Positions 1-8,714 are shown, counted from the stretch's first letter. The stretch: DNA of 64,000 bases from Pedobacter sp. N36a (GCF_014472395.1 NZ_JACSZW010000002.1:496001-560000); one strand, 5' to 3'. Notes: generated by a model not told the origin, from the sequence alone. Numbers and translations: made by a program.

Positions 1-197
1 TCGGATTTACAGGAGACCTGGGACACTTTGATATCCAATGGAAATTCCTATTGGGGATCACCGCTATTGCCATAACAGGTTTGCTGATCGGCAACCTTTT
101 TAGTAAAAAAATTCCCGGAGAGAAACTTAAAAAAGGATTCGGTTGGTTTGTATTGATTATGGGAATTTATATCATTCTAAAAGAACTTCTAAAATAA
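1..197 (+). CDS. TauE/SafE-family sulfite/anion permease, C-terminal end (cut by window edge)
   Basis: The window opens inside this gene; about 64 codons remain before a TAA stop. The visible end begins GFTGDLGHFDIQW, followed by a hydrophobic helix, a basic loop with IPGEKLKKGFGW, and a last membrane helix ending in IILKELLK. A GxxGxLLG-type helix plus a terminal helix after a short basic loop is typical of the TauE/SafE (DUF81) inner-membrane permeases that export sulfite or organosulfonates. It lies 86 bases upstream of a sulfur-handling enzyme on the same strand, so removal of sulfite made by that enzyme is a reasonable inference. The assignment rests on the C-terminus and context only. 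Confidence 0.75.
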   Translation, partial: GFTGDLGHFDIQWKFLLGITAIAITGLLIGNLFSKKIPGEKLKKGFGWFVLIMGIYIILKELLK

Positions 198-205
198 AAT
201 CGTTA

Positions 206-221
206 GGTGACCTGAGTCACC
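206..221. promoter_or_regulatory. Perfect inverted repeat, candidate Crp/Fnr-type operator of the sulfur operon
   Basis: GGTGAC and GTCACC flank a CTGA spacer, giving a perfect 6-bp inverted repeat. It sits 9 bases after the stop of the permease and about 60 bases before the next start codon. Half-sites of the GTGAC type with a 4-base spacer resemble sites of Crp/Fnr-family regulators. The loop is too short and the T-tract too poor for a confident terminator, though a small hairpin is possible. The regulator is unknown. Confidence 0.4.
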
Positions 222-283
222 GTCCAGCGCCTACTTTTTAATGAAATTTGTATTGTAATTAACAACAACTAAAAATTAAACAC

Positions 284-1702
284 ATGACTATTGAACAGAT
301 TTATACTGGATGTTTAGCACAAGGTGCTTACTATATCCAATCAGGTAATGAAGCCGCTATCATAGATCCATTAAGAGAAGTAGCTCCTTACATTGAAAAA
401 TCGTTGGCAAATCATGCAACCATTAAATATGTATTTGAAACGCATTTCCATGCTGACTTTGTTTCAGGACATGTGGATTTGTCTAAGCAAACCGGTGCAC
501 CGATTATATATGGTCCCAATGCCAAGCCAACTTACCAGGCACACATTGCAAAAGACGGCGAGATTTTTAAGTTAGGTGACATCAGCATTAAGGTATTGCA
601 TACCCCGGGGCATACGATGGAGTCAACCTCTTATCTATTATTCGATGAGCTAGGCAAAGAAACTGCACTATTCTCGGGTGATACTTTGTTCATAGGTGAT
701 GTAGGTCGTCCGGATTTAGCACAAAAAGCCGCACAGATGACCAAGGAAGATTTAGCAGGCATTTTATTTGATTCGCTGCGAAAAAAAATAATGCCTTTAA
801 GTGATGATATTTTTGTTTATCCAGGCCATGGCGCCGGATCTGCCTGTGGTAAAAACATGAGTAAAGAAACTACTGACACCTTAGGCCATCAAAAATTAAG
901 CAATTATGCTTTAAGATCCGACATGACTCGTGAAGAATTCATTAAGGAAGTAACTGACGGATTGACTCCCCCACCCGCGTATTTCCCTTTGAATGTAAAA
1001 ATGAACAGAGAAGGTTACGACAGTTTTGAAACTGTGCTGAAAAAAGGAACTCAGGCATTAACACCTGAAGAATTTGAACTCATCGCCAATGAAACCGGAG
1101 CCTTGTTACTGGATACAAGAGCTGCACAAATATTTGCCAGTGCCTTTGTTCCCAACTCAATTAATATAGGTATTGATGGCAATTTCGCACCATGGGTTGG
1201 AACACTGATACCAGATATACAGCAACAAATTCTGGTCATTGCAGATGATGGACGGGAAGAAGAAGTGGTAACCAGATTGTCAAGAGTTGGATATGACCAT
1301 GCAGTAGGATACCTTAAGGGTGGAATCGAATCATGGATCAAAAGTGGCAGAGCAATTGACCAAATCCAGTCTATAACGGCAAAAGAGCTGGCGAACAGAT
1401 TTGATAAAACACCACTGAACATTCTCGATGTACGTAAAGCATCGGAATACTTTTCTGAGCACTTGCTGAATGCAGAAAACACACCATTGGATTATATTAA
1501 TGATGTTATGGCCAAACTTGACAAAGCAAAAACCTATTATGTACACTGCGCCGGGGGATACAGATCAATGATCTTCAATTCTATTTTGCGTGCTCGTGGA
1601 TTTGATCACCTGATCGACATTAAAGGTGGTTTTAAAGCGATCAAAGAATCCGAAAAACTTGAGGTATCCGATTATGTTTGCCCAAGCAAAATGACTAAAT
1701 AA
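284..1702 (+). CDS. Metallo-beta-lactamase / double rhodanese fusion (persulfide dioxygenase-sulfurtransferase, CstB/Blh-like)
   Basis: This 472-residue cytoplasmic protein has an N-terminal metallo-beta-lactamase domain (about residues 1-230) followed by two rhodanese domains (about 265-355 and 365-460). The metal motif is visible as HFHAD from residue 54 with a further His at 63, then HTPGHT and SGDTLF. That arrangement resembles persulfide dioxygenases of the ETHE1/CstB group, which oxidise low-molecular-weight persulfides to sulfite or thiosulfate. The first rhodanese lacks a catalytic cysteine (IADDGREEE at the loop position). The second has VHCAGGYRS with Cys422. The same order, with an inactive first rhodanese, is known in CstB. 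It lies between a sulfite-type permease and YeeE/YedE transporters, which supports a role in sulfide or thiosulfate metabolism. The exact product is not decided by the sequence. Confidence 0.88.
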   Translation: MTIEQIYTGCLAQGAYYIQSGNEAAIIDPLREVAPYIEKSLANHATIKYVFETHFHADFVSGHVDLSKQTGAPIIYGPNAKPTYQAHIAKDGEIFKLGDISIKVLHTPGHTMESTSYLLFDELGKETALFSGDTLFIGDVGRPDLAQKAAQMTKEDLAGILFDSLRKKIMPLSDDIFVYPGHGAGSACGKNMSKETTDTLGHQKLSNYALRSDMTREEFIKEVTDGLTPPPAYFPLNVKMNREGYDSFETVLKKGTQALTPEEFELIANETGALLLDTRAAQIFASAFVPNSINIGIDGNFAPWVGTLIPDIQQQILVIADDGREEEVVTRLSRVGYDHAVGYLKGGIESWIKSGRAIDQIQSITAKELANRFDKTPLNILDVRKASEYFSEHLLNAENTPLDYINDVMAKLDKAKTYYVHCAGGYRSMIFNSILRARGFDHLIDIKGGFKAIKESEKLEVSDYVCPSKMTK

Positions 1703-1730
1703 ACATCATAAATAATTTAATTAAAACATC

Positions 1731-2288
1731 ATGCTTGATTTATTGAGACAACCCTGGCCATGGTATACCTCCGGGATTGCCATCGCTACAATTATGGTCT
1801 TGCTTTTATTCTTCGGGAAGTCATTTGGTTTTTCAACGAATCTGAGAACCATCTGTACCATAGCTGGAGCCGGCAAAAGAGTAAAGCTCTTTGATTTTGA
1901 CTGGAAAACACAAAAGTGGAACCTTTTATTTCTACTTGGCTCCGTACTTGGGGGAGTTGTAGCTGCAACATTTCTTGATAGTGGGGAGCCACTACATTTG
2001 TCTGTGGCAACGATTAAAGATCTGAAACAGATTGGTATTCAATTCGATGGACAGCTGAATCCGGCACAGATTTTTGGTCCAGATTTCATTAGTTCCCCTT
2101 ATGGAATATTCATTCTCCTACTGGGCGGAATACTGGTTGGCTTTGGAGCTCGATATGCCGGTGGCTGTACCTCAGGTCATGCAATTAGCGGCCTGTCAAA
2201 CTTACAACTCCCTTCTTTGATATCAGTAGTGGGATTTTTTACAGGTGGACTGGTGATGACCCATTTTTTATTACCATTAATTTTTTAA
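1731..2288 (+). CDS. YeeE/YedE-family transporter, first half
   Basis: This 185-residue membrane protein has about five hydrophobic segments. It carries the family signature GFGARYAGGCTSGHAISGLS near residue 145, containing the conserved Cys of YeeE/YedE (DUF395) proteins. Single-chain members such as TsuA import thiosulfate and carry two such Cys-containing repeats. Here the repeats are encoded by two adjacent genes, and this is the half with the GGCTSGH motif. The next gene starts 4 bases after this stop, so they are almost certainly co-translated. Position behind the metallo-beta-lactamase/rhodanese enzyme implies uptake or exchange of a sulfur compound. Confidence 0.88.
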   Translation: MLDLLRQPWPWYTSGIAIATIMVLLLFFGKSFGFSTNLRTICTIAGAGKRVKLFDFDWKTQKWNLLFLLGSVLGGVVAATFLDSGEPLHLSVATIKDLKQIGIQFDGQLNPAQIFGPDFISSPYGIFILLLGGILVGFGARYAGGCTSGHAISGLSNLQLPSLISVVGFFTGGLVMTHFLLPLIF

Positions 2289-2292
2289 AGAT

Positions 2293-2706
2293 ATGAAAGG
2301 AATAAAATTTATAATTACAGGATTAATATTTGGTGTCATTATGGCTAAATCCGAAGCTATTTCCTGGTACAGGATTCAGGAAATGTTCCGCTTTCAGTCC
2401 TTCCATATGTATGGAATTATAGGTACAGCCGTTGTGATTGGCCTCATCGCCGTATATGTGATCAAAAAGTTCAAACTGAAAGATACCCAAGGTGACCAGA
2501 TCATCTTTCATGATAAAGATAAGAGTTGGGCACGTTACCTAATAGGAGGATCAATTTTTGGTTTGGGTTGGGCGCTAACGGGAGCATGTCCGGGTCCTAT
2601 GTTTGTGAATATTGGATACGGCTATTGGGCCATGGGAATTGTTGTACTGGGTGCGTTGATGGGAACTTACCTTTACGGAGTTATTAAAAATAAACTGCCG
2701 CATTAA
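2293..2706 (+). CDS. YeeE/YedE-family transporter, second half (DUF6691-like)
   Basis: This 137-residue membrane protein has about four hydrophobic segments. It holds the second family motif, GLGWALTGACPGPMFVNIGY, near residue 92, again with one conserved Cys. It pairs with the preceding 185-residue protein; together they are about the length of a single-chain YeeE/YedE thiosulfate transporter. It is the last recognisable gene of the sulfur operon. The following bases run directly into a decayed region and no clear terminator was seen. Confidence 0.88.
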   Translation: MKGIKFIITGLIFGVIMAKSEAISWYRIQEMFRFQSFHMYGIIGTAVVIGLIAVYVIKKFKLKDTQGDQIIFHDKDKSWARYLIGGSIFGLGWALTGACPGPMFVNIGYGYWAMGIVVLGALMGTYLYGVIKNKLPH

Positions 2707-2786
2707 AAAATCAATAGAAAAGATTGATCCGACTGGTGATTTTCACTACTACATTGAACCAGCTTCTTTTTTAATGATGAGTTCAG

Positions 2787-3213
2787 CTAATAATCCCTCA
2801 CATATCCGGTTCGTAATACAAACTGTATCGGATCATTAAGGCCGATGGATGCGTTCAGACTTTGATGAATGGATGGCTCTTCCAGTATTTGGGTCATCGG
2901 ATGTATGGCGATACCTTTTTCTTTTACTTTTAGGAACAGCCGTTGCATCCGCCTGCCGGTTTCGATGAGGGAGTCTACAGAGTTATCTTTACTTGTTATT
3001 AAAAACCAACCTGCAGATGAAGCTACCTGTTTCTCTACCTGGTTAATATTCTGATTCCTGAAGTTTTTAACCATCACGTTGGATTTTCCATAAAAGTTAC
3101 GCACCACCCAACTAGAAATAACCTCGATTTCCATACTGCCAGTGGTAAGGCCATCTCGGTATTTTTAGTCCTGCCCATTCTTCGTGGGAAATCAGTTCGT
3201 GCAGAAATTGGTG
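2787..3213 (-). pseudogene. Nitroreductase-family (Acg-like FMN-binding) gene remnant, frameshifted
   Basis: Only the C-terminal third of a nitroreductase-like protein remains. Reading down the minus strand, one frame gives HQFLHELISHEEWAGLKIPR (3213-3154), preceded in frame by a stop. A frameshift near 3153 then leads into DGLTTGSMEIEV and an open stretch down to 2787 that includes VRNFYGKSNVM, SSAGWFLITSKDNS and a final RTGYVRDY. The family usually continues with a short PVSLRR-type tail, absent here. The open part alone (2787-3134) could be mistaken for a 115-residue gene. The upstream end abuts an IS3 fragment, so an insertion followed by deletion is a plausible cause. Family assignment is from remembered motifs. 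Confidence 0.7.
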
Positions 3214-3354
3214 CTAATTCAATGTCCAGTTCTAAGGAAACAAGTATTTAAATAATTTTCGTATCTGAATCAGTAAGTCCTTTGGGTATTCCCTGGCGGA
3301 ACAAATTAGCTTTATTAATGTGCAGAGTGAAAAAATCTTTAGCTCCCTTGGCGG

Positions 3355-3506
3355 CGTTTTAAGCGGCGCTGCGTTAAAAGAATATATTCATTACTACAAC
3401 AATAAAAGATAAAAAACAGGTTAAATGCAAAGAGCCCGGTGGAATACCGGGCTCTCGCACAAAAAACTTAATTTTGTCATCTGTCCAACATTTTGGGGTC
3501 ACACCA
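3355..3506 (+). mobile_element. IS3-family (IS150-like) insertion sequence, 3'-end remnant with right terminal repeat
   Basis: The plus strand reads ALKEYIHYYNNKR up to a stop at 3410-3412. Restoring one base there continues it as IKNRLNAKSPVEYRALAQKT, ending at a stop at 3469-3471. Together these match the C-terminus of an IS3-family OrfB integrase, whose usual form is KEYIxYYNNxRIKxKLxGxSPVxYR. Eleven bases after the stop, 3482-3506 reads TGTCCAACATTTTGGGGTCAC..., whose complement begins TGACCCCAAAA and ends TTGGACA. That is the layout of an IS150-type terminal inverted repeat. The left end and most of the transposase are missing, so the element is dead. Confidence 0.72.
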
Positions 3507-3579
3507 TAAATGATCAGCCTCTTCAAAATATTGTTTGTAATTATAATTTATCTAATGGCATCAATGACCATTTTCACCA

Positions 3580-5292
3580 TTACTGAGTTGGGTTTTGAGT
3601 TAATTTTCCAGGATATGAATTAATAGCGCTTTGAGGAATATAGTATATTACTCTAAAATCAGTAGCGGCAATACTTACATTTTGATTTTGAGGTCCCGGA
3701 TATTGACGCCTAAGTGCCTTTCCATTACGGAATACATCAAAACTACGTTCAGCCTGGTAGGCCAGTTCCAATTGTCTTTCTTTATCGATTAAATCTCCCG
3801 CATTAGTAGCATCTAACGAAGCATAGCCGCCATTAACAATAGAACGGGTTCTTATGGCATTTAAATCGCTAAGTGCCTCTTGAAATTTCTGTAATTTGGC
3901 GTATGCTTCGGCTCTGTTTAGATACACCTCGCCCAACCTGCTAATTACTGGAGAATGTAACTGTGAATTTTCACCTTCACGCGAATCTTTAACGATATAA
4001 AATTGTGGGTAAACACGATTTAATGTTATAAAATAATCTATATAACCAGTGTAAGTTTTTCCGTTTTTATAATTTACGGTATAAATTTCTTGTGTCGCAT
4101 TTAGCGGTGTTAGCGTGTATACATCTGTACCTTCAGTGCAGGTAATTGTACTACCAGATCTGGTTACAGTTGCTTGCACATAGTTGACCACATTACCTGC
4201 ATCATCTTTTATAAATCTAAATACCTCGGTATAGGCTCCAGCTGTATTTTTCGAATAAGTAGGCTCTATAAATGCCGCTCTGGCATCCACAATTTTATAT
4301 TTATCTGGTCGCCAATCATTTCTACCAGTTTCATTTAACAAGCCAATGTATTTGGCACTTGCATACATTTCGCCCCAACCCTGTCCACCAATATTCGAGT
4401 ACATGCCACCAACACCAAAAAAATGATCTGAACCAGAGAATTCTGATGCTATACGCTTAATTGCAAAAATGGTTTCCCTATTGTTTTCAGGTGTTAAAGT
4501 GTTGTATTTCATGAACTGATCCCTTGGTAATAGGCTGTAAGTAGATGAACTAGCTATTACTTTATTTGCATAATCTACTGCTAGCTGAGCATTGGCCTGA
4601 TTAGGGTTTTCATACGTGCCACTCATGTAAAGATAAATTCTCGAAAGCATAGCCTGAGCAGCACCTTTAGAAGCAAAAGCAGACCCTTTATTTATAGTAA
4701 TTAATTCCTCTGCCTTTTTCAAGTCCGAAATTGCTTGTTCATAAGTTGCTTTAACCGTAGACCTATCTGGTAAGTTGATGTTGATAACATCTTTAGGTGT
4801 ACCGTTCACAATAGGCACGCCTAAATTGGTCTCTGGACTTTGGTAGTAAGGGCGTCCAAAAGCACGAACCAAATAAAAATACATCATTCCTCTAACATAA
4901 TAACACTCTCCTAATTTACTATCAAGTATCGCATTTTTACCTTGTGGAATTAAGTTGATGATATTTGATGCTTGTGCAACGGCCTTATAACCACTATCCC
5001 AAAAAGTTGTTAATCTTGAATTATTTGGGGTTCTGGCAAAGGATATAAATTCGTAAAATGGATCCGTAGAAGATCCTCTGATCATCATATTGTCTCCCGC
5101 ATATTCACCTAGGCGATGCATAGGATCTGACCAAGCTTTAAGCTGTGCATATACTCCATTAAGTAATCCATCTATAGATTCTTCTGGATTTTGATTTATC
5201 TTTTCAGATTGTAATGATCCGAATGGCTCTCTATCAACCTTACAAGATGATAGGGCAATTGTAGCAAAGATGATAACTAATATCTTTTTCAT
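3580..5292 (-). CDS. SusD/RagB-family nutrient-binding outer-membrane lipoprotein
   Basis: This 570-residue protein starts with a lipoprotein signal whose lipobox Cys is at residue 17 (ALSSC). It then shows SusD features: an N-terminal helical region with a SusD-like start (DREPFGSL), TPR-like helices, ECYYVRGMMYFYLVRAFGRP near residue 130, and a C-terminal region with GEVYLNRAEAYAKL and RQLELAYQAERSFDVFR. SusD proteins are surface lipoproteins that cap the SusC transporter and capture a glycan or peptide. The gene follows susC with a gap of 11 bases. No glycoside hydrolase or sensor is attached to the pair, so the substrate cannot be inferred. Confidence 0.95.
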   Translation of the reverse strand: MKKILVIIFATIALSSCKVDREPFGSLQSEKINQNPEESIDGLLNGVYAQLKAWSDPMHRLGEYAGDNMMIRGSSTDPFYEFISFARTPNNSRLTTFWDSGYKAVAQASNIINLIPQGKNAILDSKLGECYYVRGMMYFYLVRAFGRPYYQSPETNLGVPIVNGTPKDVININLPDRSTVKATYEQAISDLKKAEELITINKGSAFASKGAAQAMLSRIYLYMSGTYENPNQANAQLAVDYANKVIASSSTYSLLPRDQFMKYNTLTPENNRETIFAIKRIASEFSGSDHFFGVGGMYSNIGGQGWGEMYASAKYIGLLNETGRNDWRPDKYKIVDARAAFIEPTYSKNTAGAYTEVFRFIKDDAGNVVNYVQATVTRSGSTITCTEGTDVYTLTPLNATQEIYTVNYKNGKTYTGYIDYFITLNRVYPQFYIVKDSREGENSQLHSPVISRLGEVYLNRAEAYAKLQKFQEALSDLNAIRTRSIVNGGYASLDATNAGDLIDKERQLELAYQAERSFDVFRNGKALRRQYPGPQNQNVSIAATDFRVIYYIPQSAINSYPGKLTQNPTQ

Positions 5293-5303
5293 TTTTATGT
5301 GAT

Positions 5304-8294
5304 TTAGAATGAAGCATTAAGTCCGAACATGAATTTTCTTGACATAGGATAAACAGACGGTCCTGTAGAGAATAAAACAGCTCCATCATTAGCAGGTAAT
5401 TCTGGATCTACACCCGAATATTTGGTTAAAACAAATAAGTTTTCTCCTGATAGAAACACCCTCAAATTCCTTACTTTGTATTTTTTAAAATCGAAACTGT
5501 ATCCTAATCCCAATGAACGCATTCTGAAAAAGTCACTACTTTCTAAATAACGTGATGACATAGCATTGCCTTTATCTTGATTATTATATCGAGCTACCGG
5601 GTGAGTTGCAATGTCGCCAGCTTTCTGCCATCTGTTCCAACCATCAGCTAACTTCATCTGATTTCTATCCGTATAAGCTCCATCTGAATCGTATTCCTGC
5701 CGCGAATAATTATAAATTTTTCCTCCTATTGAATACCCAAAAACTGCATTTAGATCAAATTTTTTCCAGGTTAAGACAGTAGTAATACCACCAAAGAAAT
5801 CAGGTGAAGCTTTTGATAATTTTTCCTGAGTAGCTTGCGCATAGGTAGAGGTCTTTGTTCTGTCTATTTCATTCCCATTTGCATCTCTGGTTACTTTATA
5901 CCATTGAGGTAAACCATTATCTGGGTTAACACCCGCCCATTCTGGCATGTAATAGGTATCCACTGGTAAACCAATTTGTAGTATTCGAGTGGCAGAGCCA
6001 GCTATACCTAAACCATCATCAACAATTATTGGTTTGGCAGTGTACGTTCCATCTAAATTTCTAGTTTTGTAGATATCGCTAAGCTTATTAACGTTGTGTC
6101 CTAAATTCATATCCAGGCTCCATGTGAAGTCGTTGGTACGAATAATATCGCCCCCTAGCGCTATCTCTATACCTTGATTTCTCATTTCACCAACATTCTG
6201 GTATAACCTTGTTACGCCTGTTAGACCCGAAATAGGTACATTATAAAGAATATTATTGGTATTCTTTATGTAAAAATCTAAGTTCAATCTAAGTCTGTTA
6301 TTAAATGCAGCAGCATCTAAACCTAATCCACTGGTGTAAGTCTCTTCCCAGGTAAGGTTTGCGTTTCCAAGCTGACTGATCAAAAGACCTGGTACCCCAT
6401 TGTAACTAGCTGCTGGGTTTACAGCGTATAAATCGAATTGTGGATACAAAGCACTTGGACGGTTACCTACAGTACCAACAGCAGCACGAAGTTTTAAGTT
6501 ATTAATGTACTTAGTATTAAACCAATTTTCTCGGTGAATGTTCCAACCTGCTCCCACTGAAAAGAAGTTTCCATATTTTTTGCCGAAATTCGATGCACCA
6601 TCCCTACGAAATGATACTTGTCCCAGGTATTTATCATCATAGGAATAACTAGTTTTAAAAAGCAAGGATTGCAATGCCCATTCGCTTATTCCTCCTTTAG
6701 TTCGTTCAGGTTTAGATACTACATCCAATACCTCAAATCCTGGAATTAATCCCGTTCCGTAAACATCTAATGATTTGCTTCTGTAATCATTAAATTCATA
6801 ACCTGCAACAGAATTTAAGCTATGCTTTCCCCAAGAATTAATATAAGTTAAAAGTTGGTTGGTATAACGACGTGTATATTCGTCTCTGTATTCAGTAATA
6901 CGACCATTTACACTTAATCCTCCATTCGAACGGGGATCCGTATAACTGCTGGCAGAATAGGTGTTAAATCTATAGTTATTAACAGAAGAAAAAGTTAACT
7001 TATTTGTTAATTTGATATCAAAATCAAAATTACCCATTAATTCATAGTTCGTATTTGCTGCTTTGTTCCATTGTAAATCATAAAGATAGTTAGTGGATAC
7101 GCTATTTACCCAAGTGCTGGAACGATGAGGAACTAAATTTCCGTTGGCATCATATGGGCTGTCCCATGGTAAATTTGAATATATTGAAGTTACAGAATAT
7201 TGTTTATCGGTAACCGCGCGGCGAGCCCCCACTAAAGATGGCTTAATGGTAAGCCAGTTAAAAGGCTTGTAAACAGTATTCAATCTGAAATTATAACGTT
7301 CGTAATCATATCCCTTTATAGCTCCAGATTCGTCGTATAAACCGATTGATAGCATCGATTGTAGCTTTTCTGTTCCACCTTGAAAAGTGATATTATGATT
7401 TTGATTGAAGCCTGCTTTCGTTGCTAAATCCCACCAATCGAAATTACTGTCGCGTAAATCTGGTTTCCACCTAGGAAAGCTAATGGTATTTGCGTTGGCA
7501 AAGGAAGAAAAATATTCGTATAATTCAGCACCGTTCATTACTTCCAAATTACCATTAGTAAGTTGTGTTACGCCTAATCTGGAAGATACATCGATTGTCA
7601 TTTGTCCAGATTTGGCTCTCTTAGTAGTCACGATGATTACACCATTTGCGCCTTGAGAGCCATAAATTGCAGTAGATGCGGCATCTTTTAATACACTAAG
7701 ACTCTCAATATCTTCTGGATTTAAGTCTCCAGGACTAGAGCCAATAATGACGCCATCAATTACCCATAACGGACTAGTAGTTCCACCTAAAGTAGCCTGT
7801 CCGCGAATGATAACTGCCCCTGCTGAGCCTGGCCTTCCTGAGCCTGGTGCAACAAAGAGACCAGCGGCCTTCCCAGCAAGCAGATTTTGTACATTTGGCG
7901 AAGTAACGTTTTTTAATGCACTGCCTTTAATGGTGCTTAATGCTCCTGTTAAACTTTCTCTTTTTTGAACACCATAGCCAACAACAACAACTTCATTCAA
8001 AGACTCAGTTAATTCTGCAAGTGCAATATCTCCTAGAGATTGCTGGTTAATAGTGATTTCTTTAGAAGTGAAGCCAACAAAGCTAATTATTAAAACTTCA
8101 CCTATTCTTGCTTCTATGTTAAAGGAACCTGAAGAATTGGCAGATGAAACGCGGGTAGTGCCTTTAACTTTTACAGACGCGCTTGGAATAGGTCTTCCTT
8201 CTAGATCCTTAATGGTTCCAGTTATTGGCAGATTTTGTGCCCTGGCTAAAATAGCAAAAGCACTTAGAAAAAATAATAGAAATAACTTTTTCAT
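5304..8294 (-). CDS. SusC/RagA-family TonB-dependent outer-membrane transporter
   Basis: This 996-residue protein has a signal peptide ending near ILARAQ, then a CarboxypepD_reg-like domain (about residues 25-100, ITGTIKDLEGRPIPSASVKV). The SusC motif LNEVVVVGYGVQKRESLTGA follows, then a plug domain with NVQNLLAGKAAGLFV and LWVIDGVIIG. A long beta-barrel ends in RKFMFGLNASF, a terminal aromatic typical of outer-membrane proteins. SusC proteins import oligomers through the outer membrane using TonB energy. The length is normal. It is the first gene of a two-gene unit with susD. Two LacI-type palindromes lie 203 and 407 bases upstream of its start codon. Confidence 0.96.
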   Translation of the reverse strand: MKKLFLLFFLSAFAILARAQNLPITGTIKDLEGRPIPSASVKVKGTTRVSSANSSGSFNIEARIGEVLIISFVGFTSKEITINQQSLGDIALAELTESLNEVVVVGYGVQKRESLTGALSTIKGSALKNVTSPNVQNLLAGKAAGLFVAPGSGRPGSAGAVIIRGQATLGGTTSPLWVIDGVIIGSSPGDLNPEDIESLSVLKDAASTAIYGSQGANGVIIVTTKRAKSGQMTIDVSSRLGVTQLTNGNLEVMNGAELYEYFSSFANANTISFPRWKPDLRDSNFDWWDLATKAGFNQNHNITFQGGTEKLQSMLSIGLYDESGAIKGYDYERYNFRLNTVYKPFNWLTIKPSLVGARRAVTDKQYSVTSIYSNLPWDSPYDANGNLVPHRSSTWVNSVSTNYLYDLQWNKAANTNYELMGNFDFDIKLTNKLTFSSVNNYRFNTYSASSYTDPRSNGGLSVNGRITEYRDEYTRRYTNQLLTYINSWGKHSLNSVAGYEFNDYRSKSLDVYGTGLIPGFEVLDVVSKPERTKGGISEWALQSLLFKTSYSYDDKYLGQVSFRRDGASNFGKKYGNFFSVGAGWNIHRENWFNTKYINNLKLRAAVGTVGNRPSALYPQFDLYAVNPAASYNGVPGLLISQLGNANLTWEETYTSGLGLDAAAFNNRLRLNLDFYIKNTNNILYNVPISGLTGVTRLYQNVGEMRNQGIEIALGGDIIRTNDFTWSLDMNLGHNVNKLSDIYKTRNLDGTYTAKPIIVDDGLGIAGSATRILQIGLPVDTYYMPEWAGVNPDNGLPQWYKVTRDANGNEIDRTKTSTYAQATQEKLSKASPDFFGGITTVLTWKKFDLNAVFGYSIGGKIYNYSRQEYDSDGAYTDRNQMKLADGWNRWQKAGDIATHPVARYNNQDKGNAMSSRYLESSDFFRMRSLGLGYSFDFKKYKVRNLRVFLSGENLFVLTKYSGVDPELPANDGAVLFSTGPSVYPMSRKFMFGLNASF

Positions 8295-8390
8295 AATAGA
8301 ATTACAGTTTAAAATGGTTAGTTAGTTTGTTTTTTAATTGATACGAATAATTTGAACACATTAAAGCATAAGACAGTTGATTAGTTGGTT

Positions 8391-8422
8391 GAAATTTATT
8401 TTTAATTAAGTTTAGCTGTCAA
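8391..8422 (-). promoter_or_regulatory. Possible promoter of the susC-susD unit
   Basis: On the minus strand TTGACA (8422-8417) is followed after 18 bases by TAAATTTC (8398-8391). This matches the Bacteroidota pattern of a TTG element and TAnnTTTG with one mismatch in the second. It would place the start of transcription about 90 bases before the susC start codon. Confidence 0.4.
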
Positions 8423-8496
8423 CTAATAGGTCTTTTTAACTCCTAATTGAATTCTAAATTATGTGATTGAAAACATTAAAAACAAACAGACTCTAC

Positions 8497-8508
8497 ACAA
8501 ACGTTTGT
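8497..8508. promoter_or_regulatory. LacI-type operator-like palindrome upstream of susC
   Basis: ACAAACGTTTGT is a perfect 12-bp palindrome with the central CG and AAACGTTT core typical of LacI/PurR-family operators. It lies about 75 bases upstream of the predicted susC promoter. A second such palindrome is centred 205 bases further away. Binding is inferred only from the sequence. Confidence 0.45.
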
Positions 8509-8700
8509 TCAATTGAAGGCATTCATGAAAATTCTAAACTTAATCTTGACTAAACTATTTAGAATTCAGTGTTTTCAGTAGAATGAAAGATTTTAAACCA
8601 TATTTAGGTCCGTTTTCTATAGAAATTAACGCTTTATCAGTCTTGATGAAGCTTCTTTTTAGCAACTTTTCAATCCAAAATAAATTGAAAACTGATTTTT

Positions 8701-8714
8701 CGCAATCGTTTGCG
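8701..8714. promoter_or_regulatory. Second LacI-type operator-like palindrome upstream of susC
   Basis: CGCAATCGTTTGCG has perfect outer arms CGCAA/TTGCG around TCGT, close to the PurR/LacI-family form CGCAAACGTTTGCG. It shares the CAA-nCGn-TTG core with the sites at 8497, 34570 and 42252. It lies in otherwise featureless spacer. Confidence 0.45.

Noticed and set aside
2787..3134. A possible intact 115-residue gene on the minus strand
   Set aside because: Family motifs continue upstream in shifted frames (DGLTTGS, HQFLHELISHEEW) and the C-terminal tail is missing, so it is part of a pseudogene.
3431..3455. Perfect 10-bp hairpin AGAGCCCGGT/ACCGGGCTCT that looks like a terminator
   Set aside because: It lies inside the codons for KSPVEYRAL of the IS3 OrfB remnant and has no T-tract, so it is better explained as coding sequence of the dead element.
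8053..8325. A 90-codon frame antisense to the start of susC
   Set aside because: It is the mirror of a well-supported gene with strong protein motifs; no independent evidence.
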